In this document: positions 8,933-17,532 of the stretch, piece after piece
Layout of the letters: the number at the start of each line of letters is the position of its first letter
Position numbering within the stretch: the stretch's first letter is position 1
Assembly (NCBI RefSeq): GCF_000421645.1
Contig: NZ_ATXK01000001.1
Coordinates: 558,001 to 622,000, forward strand
DNA from: Aurantimonas coralicida DSM 14790
Lineage (GTDB): Bacteria > Pseudomonadota > Alphaproteobacteria > Rhizobiales > Rhizobiaceae
Direction: 5' to 3'
Length of the DNA: 64,000 nucleotides
Notes under the pieces: model-generated
Database searches by the model: none
What the model saw: only the letters and a program-made list of their open reading frames with translations
What the model was told of the DNA's origin: nothing
Made by a program: the position numbers and the translations under genes

Positions 8933-9637
8933 ATGGAAAATTCCGCACATTTCTCGCGGCGCAGGCTGCTCCTGGGCTTCGGCATCGGCGCAACTGCACT
9001 TGCTGCCGGCTGCACCAGCGGCTCGCGCGCGCGCATCGCCTCCGTCGCCCCCTACCCCGCACCGCAGGGCGGCGCTCCGGCACGGTATCGCGCGATGTAC
9101 GACGCCGTGGTGGATGAAGGCTACCGAATCCCGGCCATCGATCTGAGCCGCGTCGACCCAATCTACTACCGGCAGGAAGTCGCCGATCCCACCGGTGAGA
9201 AGCCTGGCACGGTCGTTGTCGATACCGCCAACAAGTTCGCCTATGTCGTCGAGCCCGGCGGCCGCGCTATGCGTTACGGCGTCGGCGTTGGTCGCGAAGG
9301 CTTCGGCTGGTCGGGCCGGGCGAAGATCCAGTGGAAGAAGAAGTGGCCCACCTGGACGCCGCCGAAGGAGATGATCGCCCGCAAGCCGGAACTGGCTCAA
9401 TATGCCGACGGCATGGAGCCGGGCATCGACAACCCGCTGGGGGCCCGCGCGCTTTATCTGTTCCAGAACGGCAAGGACACGCTGTATCGCCTGCACGGGT
9501 CGCCGGAATACTGGACCATTGGCACGTCGGGTTCGTCGGGCTGCATCCGCTTTATGAACCAGGACATCATCGACCTGTATGACCGCGTTCCGTCGGGTTC
9601 GCCGGTTCTGGTCCGCCAGGGCGGTCTCGTCGCCTGA
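8933..9637 (+). CDS. L,D-transpeptidase (YkuD family), probable Tat lipoprotein
   Basis: A 234-residue protein with a twin-arginine-like start (SRRRLLLGFGIG) running into a lipobox (LAAG-Cys27), so it is probably exported folded and lipidated. The YkuD domain covers about residues 90-228. Its active site is seen as His188 (LYRLHGS) and the S-G-C204-I-R206 motif. Enzymes of this family make 3-3 peptidoglycan cross-links or attach outer-membrane proteins to the wall; both are known in alphaproteobacteria. The ATG at 8933 gives a clean signal; an ATG at 8873 would add 20 residues before it. A terminator follows at 9667-9697. Confidence 0.88.
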   Translation: MENSAHFSRRRLLLGFGIGATALAAGCTSGSRARIASVAPYPAPQGGAPARYRAMYDAVVDEGYRIPAIDLSRVDPIYYRQEVADPTGEKPGTVVVDTANKFAYVVEPGGRAMRYGVGVGREGFGWSGRAKIQWKKKWPTWTPPKEMIARKPELAQYADGMEPGIDNPLGARALYLFQNGKDTLYRLHGSPEYWTIGTSGSSGCIRFMNQDIIDLYDRVPSGSPVLVRQGGLVA

Positions 9638-9666
9638 TCGCAGAGCGAATTTCCTACTGACATGAG

Positions 9667-9697
9667 GGGGTGAGCGGCCGGACCGCTCGCCCCTTTT
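9667..9697 (+). terminator. Rho-independent terminator of the L,D-transpeptidase gene
   Basis: Stem GGGGTGAGCGG / CCGCTCGCCCC, 11 bp with one G-T pair and a 5-base loop, followed by TTTT, about 30 bases after the stop codon. Confidence 0.88.
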
Positions 9698-9800
9698 GCT
9701 TGCCGGATCACTGCCGCGGCCCGAGGTCGCGGACGGAACGTCCCGACTTGCGCCCCGTTGGCTGGAAGACTTCCAGATCCGGCCAAGGGACCGCATTTTC

Positions 9801-11372
9801 ATGAAACATGACGTCTGCGCACTCGCCGACCTGCCCGAAACCGGCATGACCGAAGTCGAGCTCGACGGCCTGAAGGTGCTGCTCATCCGCGACGGCGACA
9901 CGGTCCACGCCACTGGCGCGATCTGCACGCACAAGGGCGCGCCGCTGAAGAACGGCACCCGCATTGGCAACCGGGTCATCTGCCCGTGGCATCATGCCAT
10001 CTTCGACCTGACCAGCGGCGACCACATCGAGCCGCCGGGACAGGGCTGCCTCAACCATTTCACCACCGAGATCGCCTCAGGCCGGGTCCATCTCGACATT
10101 CCCGACGGCGCCGGCGTCCATCGGCCCGAGGTGGAGCCCGCGGCGCGCAAGGCGGGCGGTGACCGTCTCTTCGCCATCCTAGGTGCCGGGGCTGCCGGCG
10201 TTGCCTGCGCCCAGGAACTGGTGCGCCGCGGTTTCGACGGCCGTATCGTCTTGTTCGGCGACGAAGGCGAACCGCCCTACGACCGCACCGATCTGTCCAA
10301 GGCCTACATGCAGGGCAAGAAATCCGACGCGGACCTGCCGCTCCTTGGCGATGGCGGTCTCGACGCGATCGGGGTGGAGCGGATGACCGAGCCGGTCGCG
10401 CGGATCGACCGCGCCGCGCGGACCATCCAGTTCCGCGGCAAGGACGGCGTCAATGCGGGTCTCGTCTACGACAAGTGCTTCGCTGCGCCGGGCAGCCGTG
10501 CCGGCACGCTCCCGCTCGACAATGCCGGTCTGCCGAACGTCTTCACGTTGCGCAGCCATGACGACGCCAGGGCGATCAAGGACGCCGTCGATGCCGCCAA
10601 TCGTGTCGTCATCATTGGCTCCGGTTTCATCGGCATGGAGATCGCTGCCGGTCTCGTCCAGAACGGCAAGACCGTCACCGTGATCTCCCGCGAGACCCTG
10701 CCCTTCGCCTCGAAATTCGGGGACGCGGTGGCCGGCCAGATCGCAGCCCAGCACCGGGCCAAAGGCGTCGATCTGCGCACCAATTCGGTCGTCTCCGAAC
10801 TCGAGGCGAAGCACGGCAAGGTCGAGACGGTTCATCTGGCCGACGGCACCCGGATCCCGGCCGAGATCGTCCTCATCGCCGTCGGTGCCAGGCCTCGCCT
10901 GGAGATCTTCGGCGAGGACGTTGCAGGGGGGCTCGATGTCGCCGCCGATCTGTCGGTGGATGCGAGCCTGTTTGCCGGCGGCGACGTGGCGACCGTTCCG
11001 CTGGAGGGACGGGACTACAGCACGCGCATCGAGCATTGGCGGGTCGCCGAGCAGCATGGTCGCCACGCCGCCGCAGCGATGCTCGGGGAAGCCGGTACCT
11101 TCGACGGCGTGCCGTTCTTCTGGTCGGCGCAGTACGGCCCGATCCACTATGTCGGAAATGCTCGGACCTACGACGACGTCCACATCGAGGGCAATCTCGA
11201 CGCAGGCAGCTACACCGCCTTCTACATCGTCGCCGGCCGCGTTGTGGCGGCACTGGGGCGGGGCAAGGCCGATACGACGGCCGATCTGCACGCGGTCATG
11301 CTGAGCGACCGCACGCCGGCCGTTGCGGATCTGGCTGCGGCCAGCTGGCAACCCGCAAGGCTGCTGAACTGA
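9801..11372 (+). CDS. Rieske-type ferredoxin fused to FAD/NAD(P)H oxidoreductase (AIF-like)
   Basis: A 523-residue fusion. Residues 1-105 form a Rieske [2Fe-2S] domain with ligands Cys42-x-His44 (CTHKG) and Cys61-x-x-His64 (CPWHH). Residues about 122-510 form a pyridine nucleotide-disulfide oxidoreductase: an FAD-binding GAGAAGVACAQE, a second Rossmann motif IIGSGFIGMEIA for NAD(P)H, and the C-terminal FAD motif FAGGDVA. The same layout occurs in AIFM3-like proteins and in reductases that feed ring-hydroxylating oxygenases. It probably moves electrons from NAD(P)H through FAD to the cluster; the acceptor is unknown. No oxygenase gene is near. The start at 9801 has AAGGGA upstream and opens the Rieske domain directly. 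Confidence 0.85.
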   Translation: MKHDVCALADLPETGMTEVELDGLKVLLIRDGDTVHATGAICTHKGAPLKNGTRIGNRVICPWHHAIFDLTSGDHIEPPGQGCLNHFTTEIASGRVHLDIPDGAGVHRPEVEPAARKAGGDRLFAILGAGAAGVACAQELVRRGFDGRIVLFGDEGEPPYDRTDLSKAYMQGKKSDADLPLLGDGGLDAIGVERMTEPVARIDRAARTIQFRGKDGVNAGLVYDKCFAAPGSRAGTLPLDNAGLPNVFTLRSHDDARAIKDAVDAANRVVIIGSGFIGMEIAAGLVQNGKTVTVISRETLPFASKFGDAVAGQIAAQHRAKGVDLRTNSVVSELEAKHGKVETVHLADGTRIPAEIVLIAVGARPRLEIFGEDVAGGLDVAADLSVDASLFAGGDVATVPLEGRDYSTRIEHWRVAEQHGRHAAAAMLGEAGTFDGVPFFWSAQYGPIHYVGNARTYDDVHIEGNLDAGSYTAFYIVAGRVVAALGRGKADTTADLHAVMLSDRTPAVADLAAASWQPARLLN

Positions 11373-11385
11373 CCCTGGACCGGAC

Positions 11386-11405
11386 GGCGGCGCATCTGCG
11401 CCGCC
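11386..11405. terminator. Hairpin between convergent genes
   Basis: GGCGGCGCA-TC-TGCGCCGCC, a 9-bp perfect repeat with a very tight loop between the Rieske-reductase and TM2 genes. No T-tract follows on the plus strand, so its terminator role is only likely. Confidence 0.45.
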
Positions 11406-11414
11406 CTCAACACC

Positions 11415-11654
11415 TTACGACAGGCGGCCCCGCTCGCGCTCCATCATGTCGATGCGGCTTTCGAGATTTTCCTCGCGGACCATGCCCGGGATCAGGAAGA
11501 GATCGATGATCTGCCCGATGCCGAGCAGACCAAGCGTCAGGAGCCACAGCAATCCGGTCCAGGGCCGGCCGAGATAGAACCGGTGCAGCCCGCATATCCC
11601 GGCGAAACAGAGAAGCCAGAGGATGTAGGATGCGAGTGTCGACTTCCGGTTCAT
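11415..11654 (-). CDS. TM2 domain-containing membrane protein
   Basis: A 79-residue protein with two hydrophobic segments (about residues 7-24 and 31-54) joined by the TM2 signature GLHRFYLGRPWTG, then a polar C-terminal tail (MVREENLESRIDMMERERG). TM2 proteins are small inner-membrane proteins; their molecular role in bacteria is not established. I start at 11654 because AAGGA lies six bases upstream of this ATG. The ATGs at 11663 and 11669 overlap or precede that site. The DUF853 ATPase gene lies upstream on the same strand, only 111 bases away, so co-transcription is possible. Confidence 0.82.
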   Translation of the reverse strand: MNRKSTLASYILWLLCFAGICGLHRFYLGRPWTGLLWLLTLGLLGIGQIIDLFLIPGMVREENLESRIDMMERERGRLS

Positions 11655-11765
11655 GCCCATTCCTTCCATTCCGCGTCACCTGACAGATGGGAACCGGCGC
11701 GCCGGTTTGAAAGCCACCGCCCCGCCCCGACGCCGCCGCGGACGAGGCGCAACGCTCTTTTCGCG

Positions 11766-13436
11766 TCACTTCCCGCGTTTCAGGCTGCCGAGAACGCCGC
11801 GCAGGATCGCCCGGGTCACCGTCGAGGCGACCGTACGGCCGACCTGCTTCATGATGGTCTCGGTCACGGTCTGACGCTGATAGCCCGACGAACGCCGACG
11901 GGGCGCCGAGCGGCGACGCGGTGCGGGCTCTGCCTCCTCCACCTCCTGGGTGTCGTCGCGGCCATCGCCACCAAGGCCGAAGTCGGGAAGCTGGAAACCG
12001 GTTCGCGTCCGGCGAGGCGGCGGCGCGTCCCGCTCTTCCTCTTCACGGCGGCGCGCGGCGTCGGCGCGCCGTGCCGCTTCTTCCTTCCGCTCGGCTTCCA
12101 GCCGGCGCTGCTCTTCTTCCTGCGCGAGCTGATCCTCGGCCCGGCCGATCAGCATCTCATAGGCAGATTCCCGATCGACGGCATGGTCGTACTGGCCCGC
12201 GACGGGGCTCTTGGCCATCGTTTGCGCCCGCTCCGCCTCGGTCACCGGACCGAGCCGGCCGGCCGGCGGACGGATGAGCGTACGCTCGACCATGGAGGGC
12301 ACGCCCTTCTTGTCGAGCGTCGAGACCAGGGCCTCGCCGACGCCGAGCTTGGTGATGGCCTCGAAACAGTCGAATTCCGGGTTCGGGCGGAAGGTCTCGG
12401 CCGCCGTTCGCACGGCCTTCTGCTCGCGCGGCGTATAGGCCCGCAGCGCGTGCTGAACCCGGTTGCCGAGCTGGGCTAGAACGCCCTCGGGCATGTCGAG
12501 CGGGTTCTGCGTTACGAAATACACGCCAACGCCCTTGGAGCGGATCAGCTTCACCACCTGCTCGACCCGGTCGACGAGGATCTTCGGCGCGTCGTCGAAC
12601 AGCAGATGTGCCTCGTCGAAGAAGAAGACGAGCTTCGGCTTGTCCGGGTCGCCGACCTCCGGCAGTTCCTCGAACAGTTCCGACAGCAGCCAGAGCAGGA
12701 AGGTCGCGTAGAGCCGCGGGTTCATCATCAGCTGGTCGGCGGCCAGCATGTTGACGATGCCGCGCCCGTCCCGGTCCGTGCGCATCAGGTCGGCGATCGC
12801 CAGCGCCGGCTCGCCGAAGAAATTCTCCGCCCCCTGCTGTTCCAGGACCAGCAGCGACCGCTGGATCGCGCCGACCGAGGCCTTGGCGACATTGCCGTAG
12901 AGCTTCGAGACGTCGTCGGCATTCTCGGCCACATGGGCCAGCATCGCCTGCAGATCCTTGAGGTCGAGGAGCAGCATCCCCTCCTCGTCGGCGATCTTGA
13001 AGACGATGTTGAGGACGCCTTCCTGGGCGTCGGACAGGTTCATCAGCCGCGACAGCAGCAGCGGCCCCATTTCGGAAATGGTGGCGCGGATCGGGTGCCC
13101 CTTCTTGCCGAAGACGTCCCAGAACACGACGGGATAGAGGTCGTGGTAATAGGGATCGAGACCGATGGCCTCGGCCCGGGCGACGAGGAAATCCTTGCCT
13201 TCGCCGCGCTGCGACACGCCGGACAGATCGCCCTTGATGTCGGAGCAGAACACCGGCACGCCGGCCTCCGAAAACCCTTCCGCCAATATCTGCAGGGTCA
13301 CCGTCTTGCCGGTACCGGTCGCCCCCGTCACCAGGCCGTGGCGATTGGCGCGTGTCAGGTCGAGATACTCACCCTTCTTGATCGCGTCCTTCGGGTCGCG
13401 GCTGGATCCCAGATATATCCGACCGTCTTCGAGCAT
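11766..13436 (-). CDS. DUF853 family ATPase (HerA/YjgR-like)
   Basis: A 556-residue P-loop ATPase of the HerA/FtsK-like group represented by E. coli YjgR. The Walker A motif is GATGTGKT (residues 38-45) and the Walker B motif is [12 protein letters not shown] (about 275-290). A polar segment, [22 protein letters not shown], fits the sensor and arginine-finger region. Residues about 425-475 form a charged Glu/Arg/Ala coiled-coil, followed by an arginine-rich linker and a short C-terminal helix ([16 protein letters not shown]) common to the family. The role is not established; a DNA or protein translocation motor is inferred from the fold. Confidence 0.85.
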   Translation of the reverse strand: MLEDGRIYLGSSRDPKDAIKKGEYLDLTRANRHGLVTGATGTGKTVTLQILAEGFSEAGVPVFCSDIKGDLSGVSQRGEGKDFLVARAEAIGLDPYYHDLYPVVFWDVFGKKGHPIRATISEMGPLLLSRLMNLSDAQEGVLNIVFKIADEEGMLLLDLKDLQAMLAHVAENADDVSKLYGNVAKASVGAIQRSLLVLEQQGAENFFGEPALAIADLMRTDRDGRGIVNMLAADQLMMNPRLYATFLLWLLSELFEELPEVGDPDKPKLVFFFDEAHLLFDDAPKILVDRVEQVVKLIRSKGVGVYFVTQNPLDMPEGVLAQLGNRVQHALRAYTPREQKAVRTAAETFRPNPEFDCFEAITKLGVGEALVSTLDKKGVPSMVERTLIRPPAGRLGPVTEAERAQTMAKSPVAGQYDHAVDRESAYEMLIGRAEDQLAQEEEQRRLEAERKEEAARRADAARRREEEERDAPPPRRTRTGFQLPDFGLGGDGRDDTQEVEEAEPAPRRRSAPRRRSSGYQRQTVTETIMKQVGRTVASTVTRAILRGVLGSLKRGK

Positions 13437-13635
13437 GCGGCGTCCCCCTCTTGCGGAGGCCGGAGCTTACATGCCGGTCTTCCGGCGACACAAGCGCACA
13501 TCAGGGCGCCGTCGCCGATTGCAATTGCGCGCCCCCGCCGGCTTTGCCAAAGTCCCGCTGATTCGCGCCGACCCCATAAGGGCCGGTTTTCAGCGGCATG
13601 TCCGAGGCCGAGCCTCCGATCCAAGAGGACCATCC

Positions 13636-14010
13636 ATGCACGAGTTGTTCGCCAAGATTGCCGCCGAAACCGGTATCGACGAGGCCGCCGCCAAGAAGGC
13701 CGTCGGGCACATCCTCGCCTTCGTGAAGGCCGAAGGGGACGATCCGGCCGTCGGCAAGATGATCGCCGAGACGCCCGGCGCCGAAGACGCGATGGCGACC
13801 GCCGGCGAAGGTGGCAGCGGCGGCCTGATGGGCGGCATGCTCGGCGGCGGCATCATGGGCCTCGGCTCCAAGCTCATGGGCCTCGGCCTCGGCATGGGCG
13901 AGATCCAGACCGTGGCGCGCGAGCTGGTGGCTTTCGCCAAGACCCAGACCGACCCGGAGACCGTCGACAAGGCCCTCTCCTCCGTGCCCGGCCTGTCGCA
14001 GTATATCTGA
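13636..14010 (+). CDS. Small DUF2267-like protein
   Basis: A 124-residue protein with three parts: an N-terminal helical part (MHELFAKIAAETGIDEAAAKKAVGHI without its end), a Gly/Met-rich hydrophobic centre (about residues 58-88, LMGGMLGGGIMGLGSKLMG), and a C-terminal helical part ending PGLSQYI. The layout resembles small alphaproteobacterial proteins annotated as DUF2267. I recall this family from memory only, so the label is tentative. The function is unknown. The start at 13636 is supported by AAGAGGA seven bases upstream. It is divergent from the DUF853 ATPase gene and followed by a hairpin at 14037-14063. Confidence 0.7.
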   Translation: MHELFAKIAAETGIDEAAAKKAVGHILAFVKAEGDDPAVGKMIAETPGAEDAMATAGEGGSGGLMGGMLGGGIMGLGSKLMGLGLGMGEIQTVARELVAFAKTQTDPETVDKALSSVPGLSQYI

Positions 14011-14036
14011 GCGGCAGCGCCCCGGACGCCATGACA

Positions 14037-14063
14037 TGGCCGGCCTCGCTACGGGGCCGGCCA
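14037..14063 (+). terminator. Probable terminator after the DUF2267-like gene
   Basis: TGGCCGGCC / GGCCGGCCA, a 9-bp perfect stem with a 9-base loop, followed by CCTTTCC. It lies 27 bases beyond the stop codon. The T-run is short. Confidence 0.55.
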
Positions 14064-14189
14064 CCTTTCCGCGCAGACCGCCAGCCGCGCGCTGGATAAA
14101 GCCGTTGCCTTCGCCTATGGTCTTGGCGAACAACGGAAATGTGGCCGTGTTGAAGGAACACGACGTCATCGGGGGAGCGAGGTCCTTGA

Positions 14190-15917
14190 ATGACATCTGA
14201 TCCGATCAGCGCCGAACCGGGCGCCACCCCTCAGCATGTGTCCCGGCTGCGTTCTTCGCTGACGCGTTCGTGGGCTGCCGGGTCGTTCAACCTTTCCCGC
14301 CTGTTCCGGCGACCGCCGCTCCTCGCGCATCTGGTGCTGTTCGCGGTCATCGTCCTGATCCCGGCCCTTCTGTTCAGCGCATTCCTGATCCTGCAATTCT
14401 CCGCCCAGCAGCGCGAGATCGCCGCTGCCCAGGTCAACGACACCGCCGAGATCATCTCCAACGCGGTCGATCGTGAGATCTACGGCATGATCACCACCGG
14501 CCGGGTGCTGGCCTCCTCGCCGTCCCTGGCCGAGGGTGAACTGGCCGGGTTCCACGCCCGCACGGTCGCGGCGCTGAAAACCACCAACACCGATGCCGCG
14601 CTCGTGGAGCCGAACGGTCGGATCGTCGCCTCGACGCTGGATCCCTATCCGGCTCCGGTTCGCGCCATGAGCTACACCGAAACCGTCGATCGGGTGCGCA
14701 AGACCCGACAGCCGACCGTGTCCGGCGTGTTCTTCGGCGATCGCTCCGAACGCTTCGTGTTCCATGTCGCGGTGCCGGTGTTTCGCGGCAACGACGTCTC
14801 CTACGTCCTGATCATCAGCAAGGCCGCGGATACGCTCAGCGCAGTGATCGCCGATCGCAACCTGCCGCGCGAATGGTCCGCCATCATCAAGGATTCGAAC
14901 GGCAAGCGGGTCTTCGCCGCGGTCACCAGCGAAGGCCGGATGGAGGCCCAGCAGGGCATTTCCTACGACAATCCCTCGATCATCGAAACGCTCGGCGCCC
15001 GCATGAGCCGCGACCTGATCGAAGCTTCCACCGTATCCAGCCTGACCGGATGGACGACGACGCTCGCCGTGCCCAACTCGGTCATCGTACAGCCGGTCCT
15101 GCGATCCTGGCTGTTGCTGATCAGCGCCGGCACGGTGCTCCTGATGTTCTCGATCCTGCTGGGCATTCTGCTCGGTCGTCGCATCGCCGCGCCGATCCTG
15201 CAATTGTCCAAGCAGGCTGCCGCCATCGGCGCCGGCGAGCCCGCGGCGACGATCGGCACCGACATCGCCGAGGTTGCCGAGGTGTCGAAGGTCCTCGCCC
15301 AGGCCTCCCGCGCGCGCCGCGACGCCGAGGAACAGAACCGCTTCCTGATGCGCGAGATGACCCATCGCGCCAAAAACCAGTACGCCCTGATCGCGGCCAT
15401 CGCGCGCCGGGCGGCCAAGGAAAGCGCCGACACCACGCAGTTCCTGGCGACCCTTTCCGAGGCACTGAGTTCGCTGGCACGCTCAGCCGATCTCCTGTCG
15501 AGCCGCGCCTGGGAAAGCGCCATGGTCAAGGACCTCGTGCACGCCCAGCTCCATGCCTTCGGCGCCGGGGGCGAGCAGATCGAGGTTCGCGGGCCGTCGG
15601 TCCGGCTGAACCCGACGGCTGCCCAGACCCTCGGCCTGGCCCTGCACGAACTGGCCACGAACGCCGTCAAATACGGCGCCCTCTCGACGTCGGACGGCAA
15701 GGTCGTGATCTCCTGGTCGATGGATGCCGAGTTCACCATCACCTGGAGCGAGAGCGGCGGACCGCCGGTGATCGAGCCCAAGCATTCGGGATTCGGCACG
15801 TTGGTCACCCAGAAGATGACCTCGCGCGGCCTGAACGGGTCGGTCGAGATGGACTACGCGGTCTCGGGCGTGGTGTGGAAATTGCGAGCGCCCTCTGACG
15901 CCGTGATCCCGCACTAG
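14190..15917 (+). CDS. Sensor histidine kinase, HWE/HisKA_2 type
   Basis: A 575-residue membrane kinase. One transmembrane helix at about residues 47-70 and another at about 308-330 flank an extracytoplasmic region of about 235 residues with a Cache-like pattern (AALVEPNGRIVAS, FVFHVAVPVFRG, WSAIIKDSNGKRVF). A HAMP-like linker follows (GRRIAAPILQLSKQAAAIGAGEP). The dimerisation box MTHRAKNQ holds phospho-acceptor His392, and the ATPase domain has the HELATNAVKYGALS N-box (Asn491) and SGFGTLV. HWE kinases often feed the PhyR/EcfG general stress response or single-domain regulators. No partner regulator lies next to it, so the pathway is unknown. GGGGGAGCGAGG lies upstream of the ATG. Confidence 0.86.
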   Translation: MTSDPISAEPGATPQHVSRLRSSLTRSWAAGSFNLSRLFRRPPLLAHLVLFAVIVLIPALLFSAFLILQFSAQQREIAAAQVNDTAEIISNAVDREIYGMITTGRVLASSPSLAEGELAGFHARTVAALKTTNTDAALVEPNGRIVASTLDPYPAPVRAMSYTETVDRVRKTRQPTVSGVFFGDRSERFVFHVAVPVFRGNDVSYVLIISKAADTLSAVIADRNLPREWSAIIKDSNGKRVFAAVTSEGRMEAQQGISYDNPSIIETLGARMSRDLIEASTVSSLTGWTTTLAVPNSVIVQPVLRSWLLLISAGTVLLMFSILLGILLGRRIAAPILQLSKQAAAIGAGEPAATIGTDIAEVAEVSKVLAQASRARRDAEEQNRFLMREMTHRAKNQYALIAAIARRAAKESADTTQFLATLSEALSSLARSADLLSSRAWESAMVKDLVHAQLHAFGAGGEQIEVRGPSVRLNPTAAQTLGLALHELATNAVKYGALSTSDGKVVISWSMDAEFTITWSESGGPPVIEPKHSGFGTLVTQKMTSRGLNGSVEMDYAVSGVVWKLRAPSDAVIPH

Positions 15918-16095
15918 CTCGCACGGGCAAGCGCGGGTCTGGCCAGACGCCATGGCAACGCCAGTTTCGTTTCCCGGCCGGACAGCCTATGGAAGCAACC
16001 GGATGAGTGAGAAGGACAGGCGGGGGAGCCAGGCCGCCTGACCTTCGCGACCGCCTTTCGGGGATGGCCGCGACCAGGCAGCACGAGGAGGGCCC

Positions 16096-17532
16096 ATGAC
16101 GGCGCTGACGATCGAAGCCATCGAGTTTCCGGAAGTCGACGAAGCCGGCTGGCGAGCGCGCGTCGAAAAGGGCCTGAAGGGGCGATCGTTCGAATCCCTC
16201 GTGACGACAGCCGAGGACGGGTTCGGCTACGGTCCCCTCTACGGGCGCCGCACCGCCGCGCCGCTCGGGCGCGCGACCTCCGGTCCCTGGCAGATCGTCC
16301 AGCGGGTCGACGACCGCGATCCGGCCCGCGCCAACCAGCAAGCGCTGGCCGATCTGGAAGGCGGCGCCAACGCACTGTCCCTGGTCTTTGCAGGCTCGGC
16401 CTCTGCCCATGGTTTCGGCCTGCCGATGGAGGCGGACGCGATCGCCCGCGCCCTCGATGGGGTCGATCTCTCCATGATCGCGCTGCGGATCGAACCGCAT
16501 ATGGATGCCCGGATTGCCGTGGATGCCCTGCGTTCGCTGGCGAAAACGCGGGACCAGGCATTCGAGACGCTGGCGATCGATCTCTGCCTCGATGCGGTCG
16601 GCCCCTTTGCCTTCACCGGCAGCTTTCCCGGTGCCGAGAGCGCCTTCCGGGCCCATGCCGGCCGCGCCACCAAGGGGCTGCGGGCCAGCGGTTTCACCGG
16701 CCGCGTCGCCGAGGCCGACGGCCGCCTCTACCACGACGCCGGCGCCACCGCCGCGCAGGAACTCGGCGCCGTTCTGGCGACCGCGCTGTATTACCTGCGC
16801 GCGATGACCGACGCCGGCTTGAACGTCGCCGACGCCGCCTCCGCGATCGGCTTCACCCTCTCCGTCGACCAGCGCCAGTTCGAGCAGACGGCCAAGCTGC
16901 GGGCGCTGCGCCTGCTCTGGGCGAAGCTGCTGGAATCCTGCGGCGAGGATGCGCCGTCCGCGACCCGTATCCATGCCGAGACGTCCTGGCGGATGATGGC
17001 TGCCATGGACCCGCATACCAACATCCTGCGCGCCACCGTTGCGGCCGTCGCCGCGGGCACCGGCGGGGCCGACAGCCTGGCCGTCCTGCCCTACACCGCG
17101 CCGCTCGGCCTGCCCGATCGCGCGGCGCGACGCCTTGCCCGCAATCTGCAGATCATCCTGCAGGAAGAGAGCTTCCTCGCCTTGGTCGCGGACCCCGCCG
17201 CCGGTTCGGGCAGCATCGAGACACTGACCGACCTGACCGCCGAAGCCGCGTGGAACGAATTCCGCGAGATCGAGGCCGAAGGCGGCATCGTCGCCAGCCT
17301 GAAGACCGGCGCCCTGCAGAGCCGGGTCATGGACGCCCGCCTGGAACGCCAGCGGCGGCTGGAGGAGGGCAAGACAATCGTCATCGGCGCCAGCCTCTAC
17401 CCGCTCGAGAGCGAGCGCGATCACACGATCCTTGCCGCCGATCGAAGCGATCCCACGGCGTCCGACGGCGAGATGCGCTGCGAGCCCCTGCGTCCGCACC
17501 GTCTCAGCGAAACTTCGGAGGCCAGCCGATGA
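16096..17532 (+). CDS. mutA: Methylmalonyl-CoA mutase small (beta) subunit
   Basis: A 478-residue protein that pairs with the next gene product to form the heterodimeric mutase converting (R)-methylmalonyl-CoA to succinyl-CoA. It follows the TIM-barrel half of the family ([43 protein letters not shown] is cut here to [19 protein letters not shown] and AAWNEF). It ends shortly after the barrel linker and carries no C-terminal cobalamin-like domain, so it is shorter than actinobacterial MutA proteins of about 600-640 residues. The start has GAGGAGGG upstream. Its stop overlaps the mutB start (ATGA), so the two are translated together. Confidence 0.85.
   Translation: MTALTIEAIEFPEVDEAGWRARVEKGLKGRSFESLVTTAEDGFGYGPLYGRRTAAPLGRATSGPWQIVQRVDDRDPARANQQALADLEGGANALSLVFAGSASAHGFGLPMEADAIARALDGVDLSMIALRIEPHMDARIAVDALRSLAKTRDQAFETLAIDLCLDAVGPFAFTGSFPGAESAFRAHAGRATKGLRASGFTGRVAEADGRLYHDAGATAAQELGAVLATALYYLRAMTDAGLNVADAASAIGFTLSVDQRQFEQTAKLRALRLLWAKLLESCGEDAPSATRIHAETSWRMMAAMDPHTNILRATVAAVAAGTGGADSLAVLPYTAPLGLPDRAARRLARNLQIILQEESFLALVADPAAGSGSIETLTDLTAEAAWNEFREIEAEGGIVASLKTGALQSRVMDARLERQRRLEEGKTIVIGASLYPLESERDHTILAADRSDPTASDGEMRCEPLRPHRLSETSEASR

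Noticed and set aside
15805-17499. A 564-codon minus-strand frame
   Set aside because: It overlaps mutA and the end of the HWE kinase gene on the opposite strand, both well supported.
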